A stretch of 64,000 nt of DNA from positions 3,800,501-3,864,500 of the forward strand of contig BSBN01000233.1 of NCBI GenBank assembly GCA_027924645.1. Reading direction: 5' to 3'. The stretch comes from Cunninghamia lanceolata. Taxonomy: Eukaryota; Streptophyta; Pinopsida; Cupressales; Cupressaceae. Under the pieces are notes generated by a model, which was not told the DNA's origin, ran no database searches, and saw only the letters and a list, made by a program, of their open reading frames with translations. Shown in pieces: positions 48,301-58,959 of the stretch. How positions within the stretch are numbered: position 1 is the first letter of the stretch; every line of letters starts with the position of its first letter. The position numbers and the translations under genes are program-made.

Positions 48301-48600
48301 TTTTTCTATGGATTGGTATAAAAAATATTATATCATTTAAAAAAATGATGGGTGGAATGGTATTACAATTTAAAGTTTATATAAAGTAAAATATTAAATT
48401 AACATATTAAAATACGAAACAAAATAACAATTGGTTAAATAGTTAAGTAGCAAGAACTATAAATCTAATAGAAGGTGGAGGTGGAGGCGAGTCATGGTCA
48501 TCAGACTTACTCTAGCCATCAAGAAGGTCTTGGTCATAGGATGTGACTCCCAACCTATATTAACTTGTTCTTCATCTAGGGACCAAGTTTCATTTTTAAT
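45386..48600. other. Gene-free stretch
   Basis: About 3.2 kb of AT-rich sequence. Small frames at 46259-46564, 46941-47183 and 47189-47443 show no recognised similarity. It contains a tandem repeat of AAGATTTTGACAATGCT near 45618-45650. Confidence 0.45.
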
Positions 48601-48688
48601 GGGAGAGATGGCCAATGTCAAGCAAAGAAATTTATAGCTATTTTCCAGCCAAGAGCACCACTATCATGAGGCCAAGAAGACACAAAAG

Positions 48689-49293
48689 GCATATGAGCTT
48701 GATGAGACCAACCATGAGCACATTGACCCCAAATTCTATGCGAAGGTGGTGAAGAACCATAAGAATCATAAATATGAGCATTGTGACTACATCCATATCA
48801 ATGCCCTCAAGGAGAGGATTGTCCCTTATAAATGGGAGAGATTGGTGAGACTCGGAAAAGCATAAGAGATGCATTTCTTCAATAGTCAAGAAGCAAATGT
48901 AGAATAACTTTATTAGCTTGCACTTGCATTTGCATTAGAATATTAGAGCACACCATGGATTTAGTTTACATAGAGAAATGAATATCAATAGAAGCTCTTG
49001 AAAAGATCTAGATGAATTTTTATCTTTCCAAATGTTGAACAAGAATTTTTTTTGAAAGCATGCTATATTTGAGTAAATTTAGCAAGAATTTTGAGTTTAA
49101 TCTCCCAAGAGAATTATATTCCAAAAAAAAGGCTCAAGCCTAAAATGCTTAGAGAAGTTATGGATCAAATTCCAAGTAGACTGGGCTCTAGAACAAAACT
49201 AAAAAGAATGCTTAAGAGTTTCTTAATATTCATAGGAAGAACAATGAGAATTGACAATTCCCAAACAGATCGATCTAGATCGAATAGAAAACC
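48689..49293 (+). pseudogene. Block B, copy 1: unrecognised formerly coding segment
   Basis: The frame starting at or before 48689 reads AYELDETNHEHIDPKFYAKV, then YEHCDYIHINALKERIVPYK and WERLVRLGKA before a TAA. It aligns to copy 2 (51178-51812) with conservative replacements and an in-frame 6-bp indel, suggesting both derive from a coding sequence. A second shared frame (49091-49330) includes SQENYIPKKRLKPKMLREV. The antisense strand is also open in both copies (48638-48889), but its composition is what an antisense of charged text gives. I do not recognise the protein. Confidence 0.5.
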
Positions 49294-50105
49294 CTCAAAT
49301 TGTCTTATACTCTGCATTATCCCTCTTCCATTCCCACGCAGCATCTTCTCAAAACAATTGTTCTGTTTTTAAAACTATCTACTGGCAACTTTTCCTCTAT
49401 ACTGATGCCTCCACAACTCTTCTTGAGTGGCTTTTCTTAGCTGGTACTGTTTCCTCTTTTTCCTTTCTTTTTCTATTTTCTCTGTCTGCCTTCTATTCAC
49501 AGCCGAACCCCTTAGAATGCATCATTTTTCCTCTTTAAACCTCACGCTTTGATATGTGAAAACATTCCAAATTCCACAAGCTTCAAGATTAATTCTACCT
49601 TCAAATTCACACCTTGAATAGCATAGTTTTGTTTTCAAACATTTGCTCATTTTGTCACACTTATATTGACATCAATTTGGGAGATAAATACTTGATAGAA
49701 CCTCTATATCAGCAAATCGGCCTTCATATGCGCTGTTAAACTTTTTTTCTTGCAAACATTAGGTAATTCAGGCCAATGTGAACTGCCAAACACTTAGTCT
49801 CCATCCGTTTAGCATTACTTTACACATTTTCAACCTCACTTTGGCCAGCATCAAGTCTAATATTAAAGTTCCTTCGGTGTTTGCCTAGGTTCTTGAACGA
49901 ACAAGATCACCGAAATTCCACTTAACACATACTATTGATCCCAAACGTGTTTCTTTCAATAGATTCTTTTAATTGGAGCAAAATTAAAAGTTTTTTGAGT
50001 AACAAGATGCCACAAACCACCAAATCAAACCAAAATTTAAAAATTAAACTGCACATATTTTTGGACGATGTAGGATCACCTATGGACCCAGATGCTCCTG
50101 CATAG
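49294..50105. other. Unassigned stretch
   Basis: About 810 bp between block B copy 1 and block A copy 2. It is T- and C-rich near 49440-49540; no gene was recognised. Confidence 0.4.
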
Positions 50106-51140
50106 TTTGTGTTGGGTTGTAATCATAAACATTAGCACATTCATTATTCTATGACAAATTCTAGTCAAATAAAGATGATAGGGGAGAGGATCCATTGGTC
50201 ATAAATTCTAATTTCACATTTTTCAAATTTTTAAATGGTTATGAAATATTTTTTTAGATGAGTTAAGAGTTCAAAGTTATTGTTTAAGGTATTGGGTATC
50301 AATGATGAATTATATAAGCAAGTTCTAAAAAAAGTTAGACCAAAACATGTGCTATCAATTGCCTTATGTGTTCCCATATGATTGGTTGTTTCTTTCATGT
50401 AGCTTGTGGAAACGGATACTTTTTGTCCATTTATTAGGTAAAAACATAATACTAGGGCTCAATTTTACAACTAATAGATAAAAGTAAAAAAAGGTGGGGG
50501 CATTACTTGCCACCATAGTAACTATTGAAACATGGTCATCTATTGGGTCCCTTCCCCTAGCCAACAATCATTATGAATTTAAACATCTATCCATGTCATT
50601 CACTCAAATTCCTTCCGTGCATTGTAGCATAACATCAAACATATATTTTAAAGCCTAACTATAAACCAATGATAATACTTTGACAAAAGTGTAAATATTG
50701 ATTCATAAATTTTTAATTAATTTAAACATCAACAATTTAATAGTCAAATAACTAATCAATACCAATTTTAAATATCATTTGGACATAAAAATGATAAATA
50801 ATTACTTATTGTATTAATTTTTTTTTAACAAAATGTTGAAATTAAAAAAAATAAATTAAATTAATTTTCTATATTTTATTTGATCCTACACATTAATTTA
50901 TTTTAAAGAACATTCAAAATCATCAACATCCTCATGATCCTCGCCATTGGGGTCAGTGTTCGCCATCTTCATTATTTATTTATAATAATGGAAGTCATCA
51001 TGTTTTATGTTGGAGGCGAGGTAAGCACCTAGTTAAAGTGCATTCATTGGACTTTTCTTCATCACCTCACCCTACCCTAGCCAAGACCGTCGTTTCAAAT
51101 ACCTAATGTTATTTCAGATTTTGTCCAAATTAACAGTGAG
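50106..51140 (+). repeat. Repeat block A, copy 2
   Basis: Partner of 40905-42141; it lacks the 223-bp insertion and the 32-bp tandem units, and so serves as the empty site. It lies directly upstream of block B copy 2, whereas the first copies of A and B are about 6.5 kb apart. Confidence 0.85.
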
Positions 51141-51177
51141 CCGGAAATGTAACGACGTAACAATGGAGGGTCAAAGG

Positions 51178-51812
51178 ACTAACGAGCTTGATAAGACCAA
51201 CCATAAGCACATTGACCCCACCCTCTATGCTAAGGTGGTGGAGAAACATGAGAACTATAAGAATAATATCTATGAGCATTGTTATTACATCCATGTCAAT
51301 ACTTTGGAAGAGGGGACTGGCCCTTATGAATAAGAGAGGTTGGTGGGACTCTGAAAAACATAAGAGATGCATTATTTCAATAGTCAAGAAGCAAGAGATG
51401 CATTATTTCAATAGTCAAGAAGCAAATGTACATGAGCAAACTCAAGAATAACTTTATTAGCTTGCACTTGCATCTGTATTAGAATATTAGGGCACACCAT
51501 GGATTTAGTATACATAGAGAAATGAATATCAATAGAAGCTCTTGAAAAGAGAAATGAATTGTTATCTTTCCAAATGCTGAACAAGATTTTATCTTTGGAA
51601 GCATGCTATATTTGGGTAAATTTAACAAGAATTATGGGCTAATCCCCCAAGAGAATTATATGCCAAGAAAAAGGCTCAAGCCTAAAATGCTTAAAGAAGT
51701 CATCAAACAAAACTAGGAAAGATCCTTGGGAGTTTCTTAGTGGTCATAGGAGGATAATGAGGATTGACAACTCCCAAATGGATCGATCTAGATCCAATGG
51801 GAAGACCTTGGT
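51178..51812 (+). pseudogene. Block B, copy 2: unrecognised formerly coding segment
   Basis: Partner of 48689-49293. The frame reads NELDKTNHKHIDPTLYAKVV, then YEHCYYIHVNTLEEGTGPYE before a stop at 51331. It has an internal 31-bp tandem duplication (AGAGATGCATTATTTCAATA unit, 51362-51423) that copy 1 lacks. The protein family is unknown. Confidence 0.5.
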
Positions 51813-53008
51813 AGAGAATACACCAAGCAAAGTGAACAAGTTTTAATTCAAAGAATAATTGGCCAAACAATTTGAAATCTATGTTGTCATGAATGAGTTG
51901 AAGAGTATAAGGCCCAACTATCATTAAGAAAATCAAGAATAAGTACAAAAGAAATTGTTTTCTCCTTTCCTACATTCTATATAACTTGCCAAGTTTTTAG
52001 GAAGTAAAGTCTTCAATACAATACTTTTTTTCTCTTTCATCTTTGTATGAATAAAACATTGTGATCCAAAAGATTGATGTAAAAAAAATCACACTTTTTT
52101 TAAAAAGCATACAAAAATATTTAGGTGGGGTGTGGAAAAATTACATTTGAAATATTAAAAAAATACTAAATAAATCTTAATAAGACTATGAAAACATGTA
52201 GAAAAACAAAATGTTTGAAGTTCTTGATATTAACTCTAAAATTAATCTCAAATGATTAATATGTATTGGGAAATAATTGTCATATTTGTTCATCTTATGA
52301 GGATGACAAGATCAAGGATAGGTAAAAAATAATTAATTTTCTCATTTCCCAATGTTTCGAGGAGTAAAGTTTGTAATACAACATATTTCTTTTTCATCTT
52401 AATATTAATTGCATTATGATCTAAAATATTGATCTAAAAAATACTAGAACATTTATTTTAAAAGTATATTAAATCATTTTTATGGAGTGTGGGCTCATCA
52501 TATATACTATAAAATCTGAAATATTCAAAAAAAATGTTAAATAAACCTTAAAATAATATGTAAACATGTCAAAAAATAAAATTGTATTCTTGATATTCAA
52601 CTATAGAATGCAACTAAGTCACACACCATGTTAAGCTATAATTCCTCTTTGTTATGTTTGTTTACAAACACTAATCACTAGACTTAAATATTAAAATCTT
52701 TAATGAGGAAATAGTCAATAATAATTTTATATCTCATCTATACACAAAAATTATTTATTAACAAAAAATTATATTTAAATAACTAATTATTTTTTTGTTA
52801 ATAAAAATAAAAATTTAACTATTAGGCTATTTGATAATTGAAAACAACACTATTATGCAGCCTAACTTTCTATTCCTCAAAAACTTTTGTATCAGCTAGT
52901 TTTTCTAAAACTCTCTTCTACACTCTAGAGAATTCATCAACTTTCTATATCAGAGGTTTTCTTGGACTATCCAATGACCATAAAGAATGTATATTCAACG
53001 TCTTGGCT
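51813..53008. other. Gene-free stretch
   Basis: AT-rich sequence with A/T runs; no gene recognised. It is the left flank of the Copia insertion at 53014. Confidence 0.5.
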
Positions 53009-53013
53009 TATTT
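53009..53013. repeat. Target-site duplication TATTT, left copy
   Basis: TATTT precedes the TGTTGAG start of the left LTR; a perfect copy lies at 56079-56083. Confidence 0.9.
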
Positions 53014-53456
53014 TGTTGAGATTCCTTCAGATTTAAAGATAAACTTAAAAGCCAGAATCGTATAATATTGCAACACAAGTTAGTTGCAAAGAAAATAGAG
53101 ATAGTAATAGAATAATGAATAAGCAGAATAAATGATCACACATCAATAACACAAGGATTTATGTGGTAAAACTCTAGCAATATGCCAGAGAAACATCCAC
53201 GGGACAAAGTATCAATATTCTTATTGTTTAGAAGAAAAATTACAATCCTCACGCAGTTGCAATTACAAAATTACTTGTCTTTCAAAAGGCTACAAAGATT
53301 AAAAAAACCATCTTCGACATAACTGCCTCCATCAAATTTAGAAGAAAGTAGATTTTCCTTTCTTTAGGGAAAAACTAGATTTAAAACAAAAGATTTTTGT
53401 TTTCTTTCAAAGATAAGCTTCTTGCTTTCTTTACTTTATCTTGTTGTCACAAAATC
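53014..53456 (-). repeat. 3' LTR of the 53-56 kb Copia element
   Basis: Matches 55632-56078, beginning TGTTGAGATTCC on the plus strand. The last few bases differ from the partner and merge into the integrase reading frame. Confidence 0.9.
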
Positions 53457-54660
53457 ACTTATCTTGTTGTTCCATTTCATCAAAAACTACATCTTTTCTA
53501 ATGATGATTTTGTGGGTAGTAGGATCCCACAATCTATATCCCTTAACTCCATCTACATAACCAACAAAGGCATATTTCTTTGACTTGGGGTCCAATTTAG
53601 AACATTGATCTTTTGAAATAAGAGAATAAGCATCACAACCAAAAATTTTCAGATTTGAGTAATCACAAGAATTACCTTTCCGTATCTTCAAGAATCTTAC
53701 AGTCTATTGCAACTGATGGTTACTGATTTATCAGATAGCATGTTGTATTGACTACTTCTACCCATAACTCTTGCTCCAACTTGGCATTACTGAGCATGCT
53801 CCTTGCTCTCTCTAGAAGAATCTTGTTCATGCATTCAACAACAACATTTTGCTGAGGAGTGTAAACTGTGGTGTTATGCCTTTCAATCCCAGCTTCCTTG
53901 CAATAATTTTCAAATTCCAAATATGTGAACTTGCCTCCATTATCTATTCTTAAACACTTGATTGACCTGCCAGTACTCTTTTAAACCAAAGTTTTAAGTT
54001 GTTTAAATACACTAAACACATCAACTTTCCTTTTAAAAATATAGACCCACAGTTTTCTAGAGTAATCATCTATAAATGTCACACAATACGATGATCGTCC
54101 AAATGAAAATGTAGGGGATGGTCCCTAAACATCTGAATGAATATAATCTAAGATACCCTTACTTGTATGAATACCTATTTTAAACTTTTGTCTACATTAC
54201 TTTCCAAAGATATAATACTTGCAGAAATTCAAATACAAAGATTTTAAATTTTGAAGTAACTTATGGTTTACCAGTACCTTTACCCTTTCTCATTCATATG
54301 GACCAACTGCTAATGCCATAAATGAGTAGATTCATTTACTTTTTTAGATACCACCGCTGCTTCACTTATTTTAGTACTCTCATGTAACTTGTAAAGGTTC
54401 CCAATATTTGTAGCCTTCATTACCACCATAATGCCCTTGGACACTTTCAGTGATCCACCTTGACATGTAAATTTATAACCTCTAGAATCCAAAACTCCTA
54501 AGGAAATTAAATTCTTTTTAAGTTCTGATACATGTCTTTCTTATGTTGAAAAGTTCTCACAATACCATCAAATATTTTAATCTTAATGCTCCCAATCCCA
54601 ACAATCTTACAAGAAACATTATTTCCCATAAGAACAACACCGCCATCAATAGTTTAGTAA
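53455..54660 (-). pseudogene. Copia integrase relic
   Basis: Fragments in several frames: a GAG-pre-integrase end with LWH (54310-54492), the integrase core end TPQQNVVVECMNKILLERAR (53720-53920; the family's conserved NGVVER is altered to NVVVEC), and the C-terminal block SKKYAFVGYVDGVKGYRLWD with VVFDEMEQQDK (53455-53691). It ends in a TGA that already lies in LTR sequence. Non-functional. Confidence 0.85.
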
Positions 54661-54668
54661 GAAGAAAA

Positions 54669-55565
54669 CTAACTCTTATGTGGACACATGTGATGGGAAG
54701 TACTAGAATCTAATAACCATTCTTCATAATATTGTGAAATATTACAAACAGATAGTACTTCATCAACTGTACCTAAACTTGTTTCAACTGGATTTGCTTC
54801 CTTTTTGGAGTCATCATTGTTTTCTTTCCTCTTCCAACAATCTTTCTTGAGATGCCCATTTGTGTTGTAATACCAACATTTTCCCTTACCCTTTTTGCCT
54901 TTTGACTTAGATCTTGATGTACCTCTTGAATTTTCTCCCTTTTTTGTGGATTGACCTCTAGCTGCCATTGCTTTTGGTGTGGAGGTTTCTGTATTAGATT
55001 TCCTCCACACCTCCTCAGACAACAAATCTCCCACAATAGAATCAAATTTAAGGGTCTCAGTTGTGCTAAAGCTAATGGAAGTGACTAAGTGATTCCAAGA
55101 TTCAGGCAATGAACACGATAACGTAACTACCTTGTCTTCATCTTCAATTTTTACACCCATACTAGTTAATTGGCATATAAGAGCATTGAAAACATTTAAA
55201 TGATCAACAATTTTGATACCTTCCTTCATTTGCAAACTATATAGCTGCCTCTTCAAGTAGATTTGGTTTGTCAATGATTTTGTCATGTAAAGGCTCTCTA
55301 TTATGCTCCATAAGCCTACTGTTGTTTCCTCTCCAATAATATTAACATCATCTGCCAAACACAACCGAACTATGCTGAGACCTCTTGTATTCAGATCTTC
55401 CTAGTCCTCATCAGCCATATTCGTAGGTATCTTTGTCTTTCCTACCAATACCTTGTACAATCCTTGTTACACCAATAGATCACGCATCTTGAGCTTCCAC
55501 AACTCAAAGTTATTCTTCCCATTAAATTTCTCCACCTCAAACCCTACATTCGAAACCTGTGCCAT
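54669..55565 (-). pseudogene. Copia gag and protease-start relic
   Basis: The frame starts at an ATG at 55565 (MAQVSNVGFEVEKFNGKNNF) and stays in phase to 54669 with two early stops near 55470 and 55403. It shows the UBN2-type gag text (LKRQLYSLQMKEG), a basic linker, a zinc knuckle in which the second Cys is Tyr (CWYYNTNGHLKKDC) and the protease start in which the catalytic DSG reads DSS (LLDSSTSHHM). Both changes would abolish function. It resembles the Tnt1/Tork side of Copia. Confidence 0.88.
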
Positions 55566-55617
55566 TTGATGTTGTAGAACAAACACCAAATCCTAACACA
55601 ACCATTGCAAAATAAAA

Positions 55618-55629
55618 GATCTAATACCA
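55618..55629 (-). promoter_or_regulatory. Primer-binding site of the 53-56 kb Copia element
   Basis: The minus strand reads TGGTATTAGATC two bases after the CAACA end of the 5' LTR, a two-base variant of the initiator tRNA-Met site. Confidence 0.85.
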
Positions 55630-55631
55630 CT

Positions 55632-56078
55632 TGTTGAGATTCCTTCAGATTTAAAGATAAACTTAAAACCCAGAATCGTATAATATTGCAGCACAAGATA
55701 GTTACAAAGACAATAGAGACAGTAATAGAATAATGAATAAATAGAATAAACAATCACACATCAACAACACAAAGATTTATGTGGTAAAACTCCAACAATA
55801 TGCCAGAGAAACATCCACGGGGCAAAGTATCGGTATTCTTATTGTTTAGAAGAAAAATTACAATCCTCGCGTAGTTGCAATTACAAAATTACTTGCCTTT
55901 CGAAAGGCTACAAGGATTAAAAAAAACATCTTTGACATAACTGACTCTGTCAAATTTAGAAGAAAGCAGATTTTCCTTTATTTAGGAAAAAATTAGATTT
56001 GAAACAAAAGACTTTTGTTTTCTTTCAAAGATAAGCTTCTTGCTTTATTTACTTTATCTTGTTGTCACAAATCCAACA
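55632..56078 (-). repeat. 5' LTR of the 53-56 kb Copia element
   Basis: 447 bp with TGTTG...CAACA ends, followed by TATTT. Confidence 0.92.
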
Positions 56079-56083
56079 TATTT
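56079..56083. repeat. Target-site duplication TATTT, right copy
   Basis: A perfect match to 53009-53013. Confidence 0.9.
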
Positions 56084-56134
56084 AACATATGCAAACAGTT
56101 GTGGACCTGTGGTGATGGTATTCATGAAGACTCT

Positions 56135-56163
56135 ACTTAAATATCATCCATTTCAATGGTTAA
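56135..56163 (-). repeat. Single MITE-tip fragment downstream of the NPF gene
   Basis: CTTAAATATCATCCATTTCA and the following ATGG match, in inverted orientation, the terminal repeat of the MITE-like units in the NPF introns. Confidence 0.6.
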
Positions 56164-56301
56164 GTAATTTACATCTTATTTACAACAAAAAAAAATGATA
56201 AATATTTATCGTATTTTATTGGCCAAAATTGACCTGCTATGCAGCTGCCAAAAATAAACCCAAATTTCCACGTAAAGGATAAAAGAGAGGAGATTTTGGA
56301 T

Positions 56302-58863
56302 TTATGTTATGTTTGTCTCCATGCTTACATCGATATCACGCTGCCTATTTGAAGCTAAAATCTCTATTGCTTTCTCCGAATCTTCCCCAAAAGCCTGAAT
56401 TATTTCTCTCTTGTACACATACAAGTAGGAAACAAACAAGAAGAAAGCCAAGTTCGCAAGTAGCAGAACAGCTAAGAAAGCATAATAATAATCTAGATGC
56501 GATGCATTCGTATTATTCACAATCCATCCTTTGTGGCCTCCTCGTCCTGTGATTTTACTCACTGCTGTAATAACAAAGCTGCTGGCAAAGGCACCGACGC
56601 CATTAGAGCTTGTGTATAATGAAGTCCCCAGACTTTGCATGCTTTCTGGAGCTTGATCATAAAAGAAGTCTATTTTGCCTATTTCAAGCAAAGCATCCGC
56701 TATGCCCAGGACTATAAACTGTGGAAGTAAAGTGAAAACACTTCTGGGTTCAATTGCCTTCTTGTTATTTTCAAGCCCAAGGTTTTTAACTACTTGTAGT
56801 CGTTTGATTTCGATCACCATTGCTGCTACCATGGCAATGATCTGGATCAGCATCCCCACTCCCATCCTCTGCAGTGCAGTTATTCCCTTAGAATTTCCTG
56901 TAAATCTTTTCAAAATGGGGACTAAAACCCTATCATAGATTAGGGTTGTTATGAGCATGGATAAAGTGAGGAAGGCTGTGACACTGGCTGCTGGGATTTG
57001 GAAGGAAGAACCCACATGTCTGTTGAGAGTCTCTGATTGTTTTACAAACAGAGTGCCAGCTTGTGTTACTAATATGCTTGGTATGATTGTAGCCAGCCAA
57101 ACTGGAAGCATTCCTATCATAAGTTTTGTTTCCTCCACTTCAGTCACAGTTGAAATGTCTGAGGAAGTGTTTGGATCATTTAGAATTGCTGCCTTGTCGA
57201 GAAATCTGGATGTAAACAATTATTCTGAGTCATACAAAATAAAAATATATAAATGTTAGATGTAATATGTATACAGCTACAAATTTACCTCAAGGCTGAA
57301 GTATGAGCGATGGGATATTTGCCTTTAGCTATGTATTCTTTGGAAGCCACCTCGTAAAGGTTAGCAGGATCTGAAGGAGCTTTCATACTCCAGTTCCTGG
57401 CCATCCTCACAAACACATTAGCCATTCTCTTTAGAGGGCTGCCAGTTACTATTTTATGTCTGTAAAAGGGAGTTCCCATCAAGAAGGCCAGGCCTGAGAT
57501 GACGAGTGCTGCTGTGATGATTGCATAGCTTACACCAAAACTCATGTTGTCTTCTATGTAAATCAGAAATGTTTTGCCAAACAGAGTTCCAAAGAAAATG
57601 GTGAACACCCACCAGTTGAAGAAGTGGTTTTTTTGGGACTTTTCTTTGGGGTCAAACTCATCGAATTGATCTGCACCAAAAGTGGAGATGTTTGGTTTGA
57701 TTCCACCAGCACCCACTGCAACAAGATATAAGGCTAGGTAAAATATTCCAATCTGAAAATTAGAAGCTTTTTGGCATGCTTCCTCTGTTGGACAAGGAGG
57801 AGGTTTCAAGGATGTTAGAGACACACTGAGTGTCAAAAACCCCATTGCCTACATTAAAACAAAATACCAAACTTAGCATTAATTTAATAATCATAATAGA
57901 TCACAGGATACATCTTCATAATCAATTTTATGATTCATTCTGATGAGACATTATAAACTGCAGTCAGAAATGTCAATTTTTTTAATAATAGGATTTATCA
58001 ATCATACAAGTTAATAAATTTTCAAATTAAAAAAAAACATAAATTGAATTCTTCAATTTGAAAAGATGAAAGACGAACGTGGACAACAGACTGGATTTTT
58101 AGATTCAAAAGATAAAAGACGAATATGGGCAGCCATTCTTAAACATCATCCACTTCAATGGTCAAAAGTTAGGACAAATATTTACCACTTTTTGTTGTGG
58201 ATGAGGTGTAAAATTGCTATTGACGGTTTAATCATTGAAATGGATGATATTTAAAGTTAGGATATATATTTACCACTTTTTATTGTGGATGAGGTGTAAA
58301 ATTGCTATTGACTGTTTAATCATTGAAATGAATGATATTTAAGTAGAGTGAACGTGGATAACATTTACCACTACATATATAGAGGCAAAAGCCAGGAAGG
58401 TCCAGTAACGGCCCCAGTGAGAGTCAGCAATATAAGCGGCAAAGATGGGCATACTCCACATGGTACCAGTCCATATAGTGACATTCCTTGAGGCAGAAAC
58501 AGTGCCTTCATGTAGTTTGTTTGTGAGATATATCACCAGATTAGCCCATATCCCACCAAAAGCCAGCCTCTCACAGAACTCATACCCTGTTCAGTCCCAA
58601 CATTAACCCAGATTAGCTCATATTTACCACTTTTTGATATAAAAGAGGCATAAAATTGCTATTGATTGTTTGACCATGAATGATGTTTAAGACAAAACGA
58701 TTATATGAATAACTTTTGATTAATACATACCCACTATAAAGGAACAGGCTTTTAATCCTCCAGTCTTTGCTCTCACAACGGGCCTCCCTTTTAGATCAAC
58801 AGATCCATCTAATGCAATGTGTTCTTTTTCTGCTTCGAATCTTGTCTTTCGATTGCTAACCAT
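56302..58863 (-). CDS. NPF: NPF/PTR-family transporter (nitrate/peptide transporter), four exons
   Basis: Exons on the minus strand: 58731-58863, 58369-58586, 57289-57848 and 56302-57205, giving 1815 bp and 604 residues without a stop; all three introns (144, 520 and 83 bp) have GT...AG ends and phases 1, 0 and 2. The four-exon layout and length fit plant NPF proteins, proton-coupled carriers of the major facilitator superfamily with about 12 membrane helices. The ExxER proton-coupling motif is EFCER at residues 47-51, followed by LVIYLTNKLHEGTVSASRNV, the IADSHWGRYWTF loop and VGAGGIKPNISTFGADQFDE in exon 3. Exon 4 starts FLDKAAI, another family hallmark. The text looks closest to NPF5 by memory; substrate (nitrate, di/tripeptides or other solutes) cannot be told from sequence. 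It is expected in a membrane. The start ATG is the first in exon 1. It is the only intact protein-coding gene seen here. Confidence 0.93.
58139..58255 (+). repeat. MITE-like unit 1 in NPF intron 2
   Basis: A unit of about 117 bp with terminal inverted repeats: AAACATCATCCACTTCAATG at 58141 and its near-complement at 58228-58253. It has no coding potential; a short frame across it (58066-58254) is not considered a gene. Confidence 0.65.
58256..58342 (+). repeat. MITE-like unit 2 in NPF intron 2, left end missing
   Basis: A tandem, nearly identical copy of the right three-quarters of unit 1 (TACCACTTTTTATTGTGGAT and onward). It ends 26 bp from the exon 2 donor. Confidence 0.7.
58617..58690 (+). 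repeat. MITE-like unit 3 in NPF intron 1, diverged
   Basis: Begins CATATTTACCACTTTTTGAT and contains AAAATTGCTATTGATTGTTT, matching the body of units 1 and 2 with more substitutions. It fills about half of the 144-bp intron. Confidence 0.6.
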
Positions 58864-58947
58864 TGTTCTAATCTGCACCGTACCCAAAACTAGCACCAAC
58901 TTAGAGGCTGCTCAAAGATGCCAGAGATGATAAGTATAACATAAATC

Positions 58948-58957
58948 TATATATAAT
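58948..58957 (-). promoter_or_regulatory. Candidate TATA box of the NPF gene
   Basis: The minus strand reads ATTATATATA about 85 bp upstream of the ATG, which would give a leader of roughly 55 nt. Only position and composition support it. Confidence 0.45.
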
Positions 58958-58959
58958 GA

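Larger units (their letters stand above)
53014..56078 (-). mobile_element. Copia LTR retrotransposon with RT/RNase H deleted
   Basis: A 3065-bp minus-strand element with LTRs of about 443 and 447 bp (estimated 92-93% identical), a TATTT target duplication, a primer site and gag, protease-start and integrase relics. RT, RNase H and the polypurine tract are missing: the integrase text at 53455 abuts the 3' LTR. The intact right LTR ends TCCAACA, whereas the left LTR ends AAATCACT, so the deletion seems to have reached the first bases of the 3' LTR. Confidence 0.92.

Noticed and set aside
48638..48889. Hydrophobic minus-strand frame also open at 51130-51387
   Set aside because: It overlaps the charged sense-strand frame of block B; the hydrophobic composition is what an antisense reading of that text gives.
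40905..51140. Blocks A read as two LTRs of one large element
   Set aside because: The blocks lack TG...CA ends, primer site, polypurine tract and target duplication, and the sequence between them has a U1 gene and a host exon rather than gag-pol.
56951..57259. 102-codon plus-strand frame inside the NPF gene
   Set aside because: Antisense to NPF exon 4, whose minus-strand coding is certain.
58066..58254. 62-codon plus-strand frame in NPF intron 2
   Set aside because: It spans the MITE-like unit and has no similarity to known proteins.
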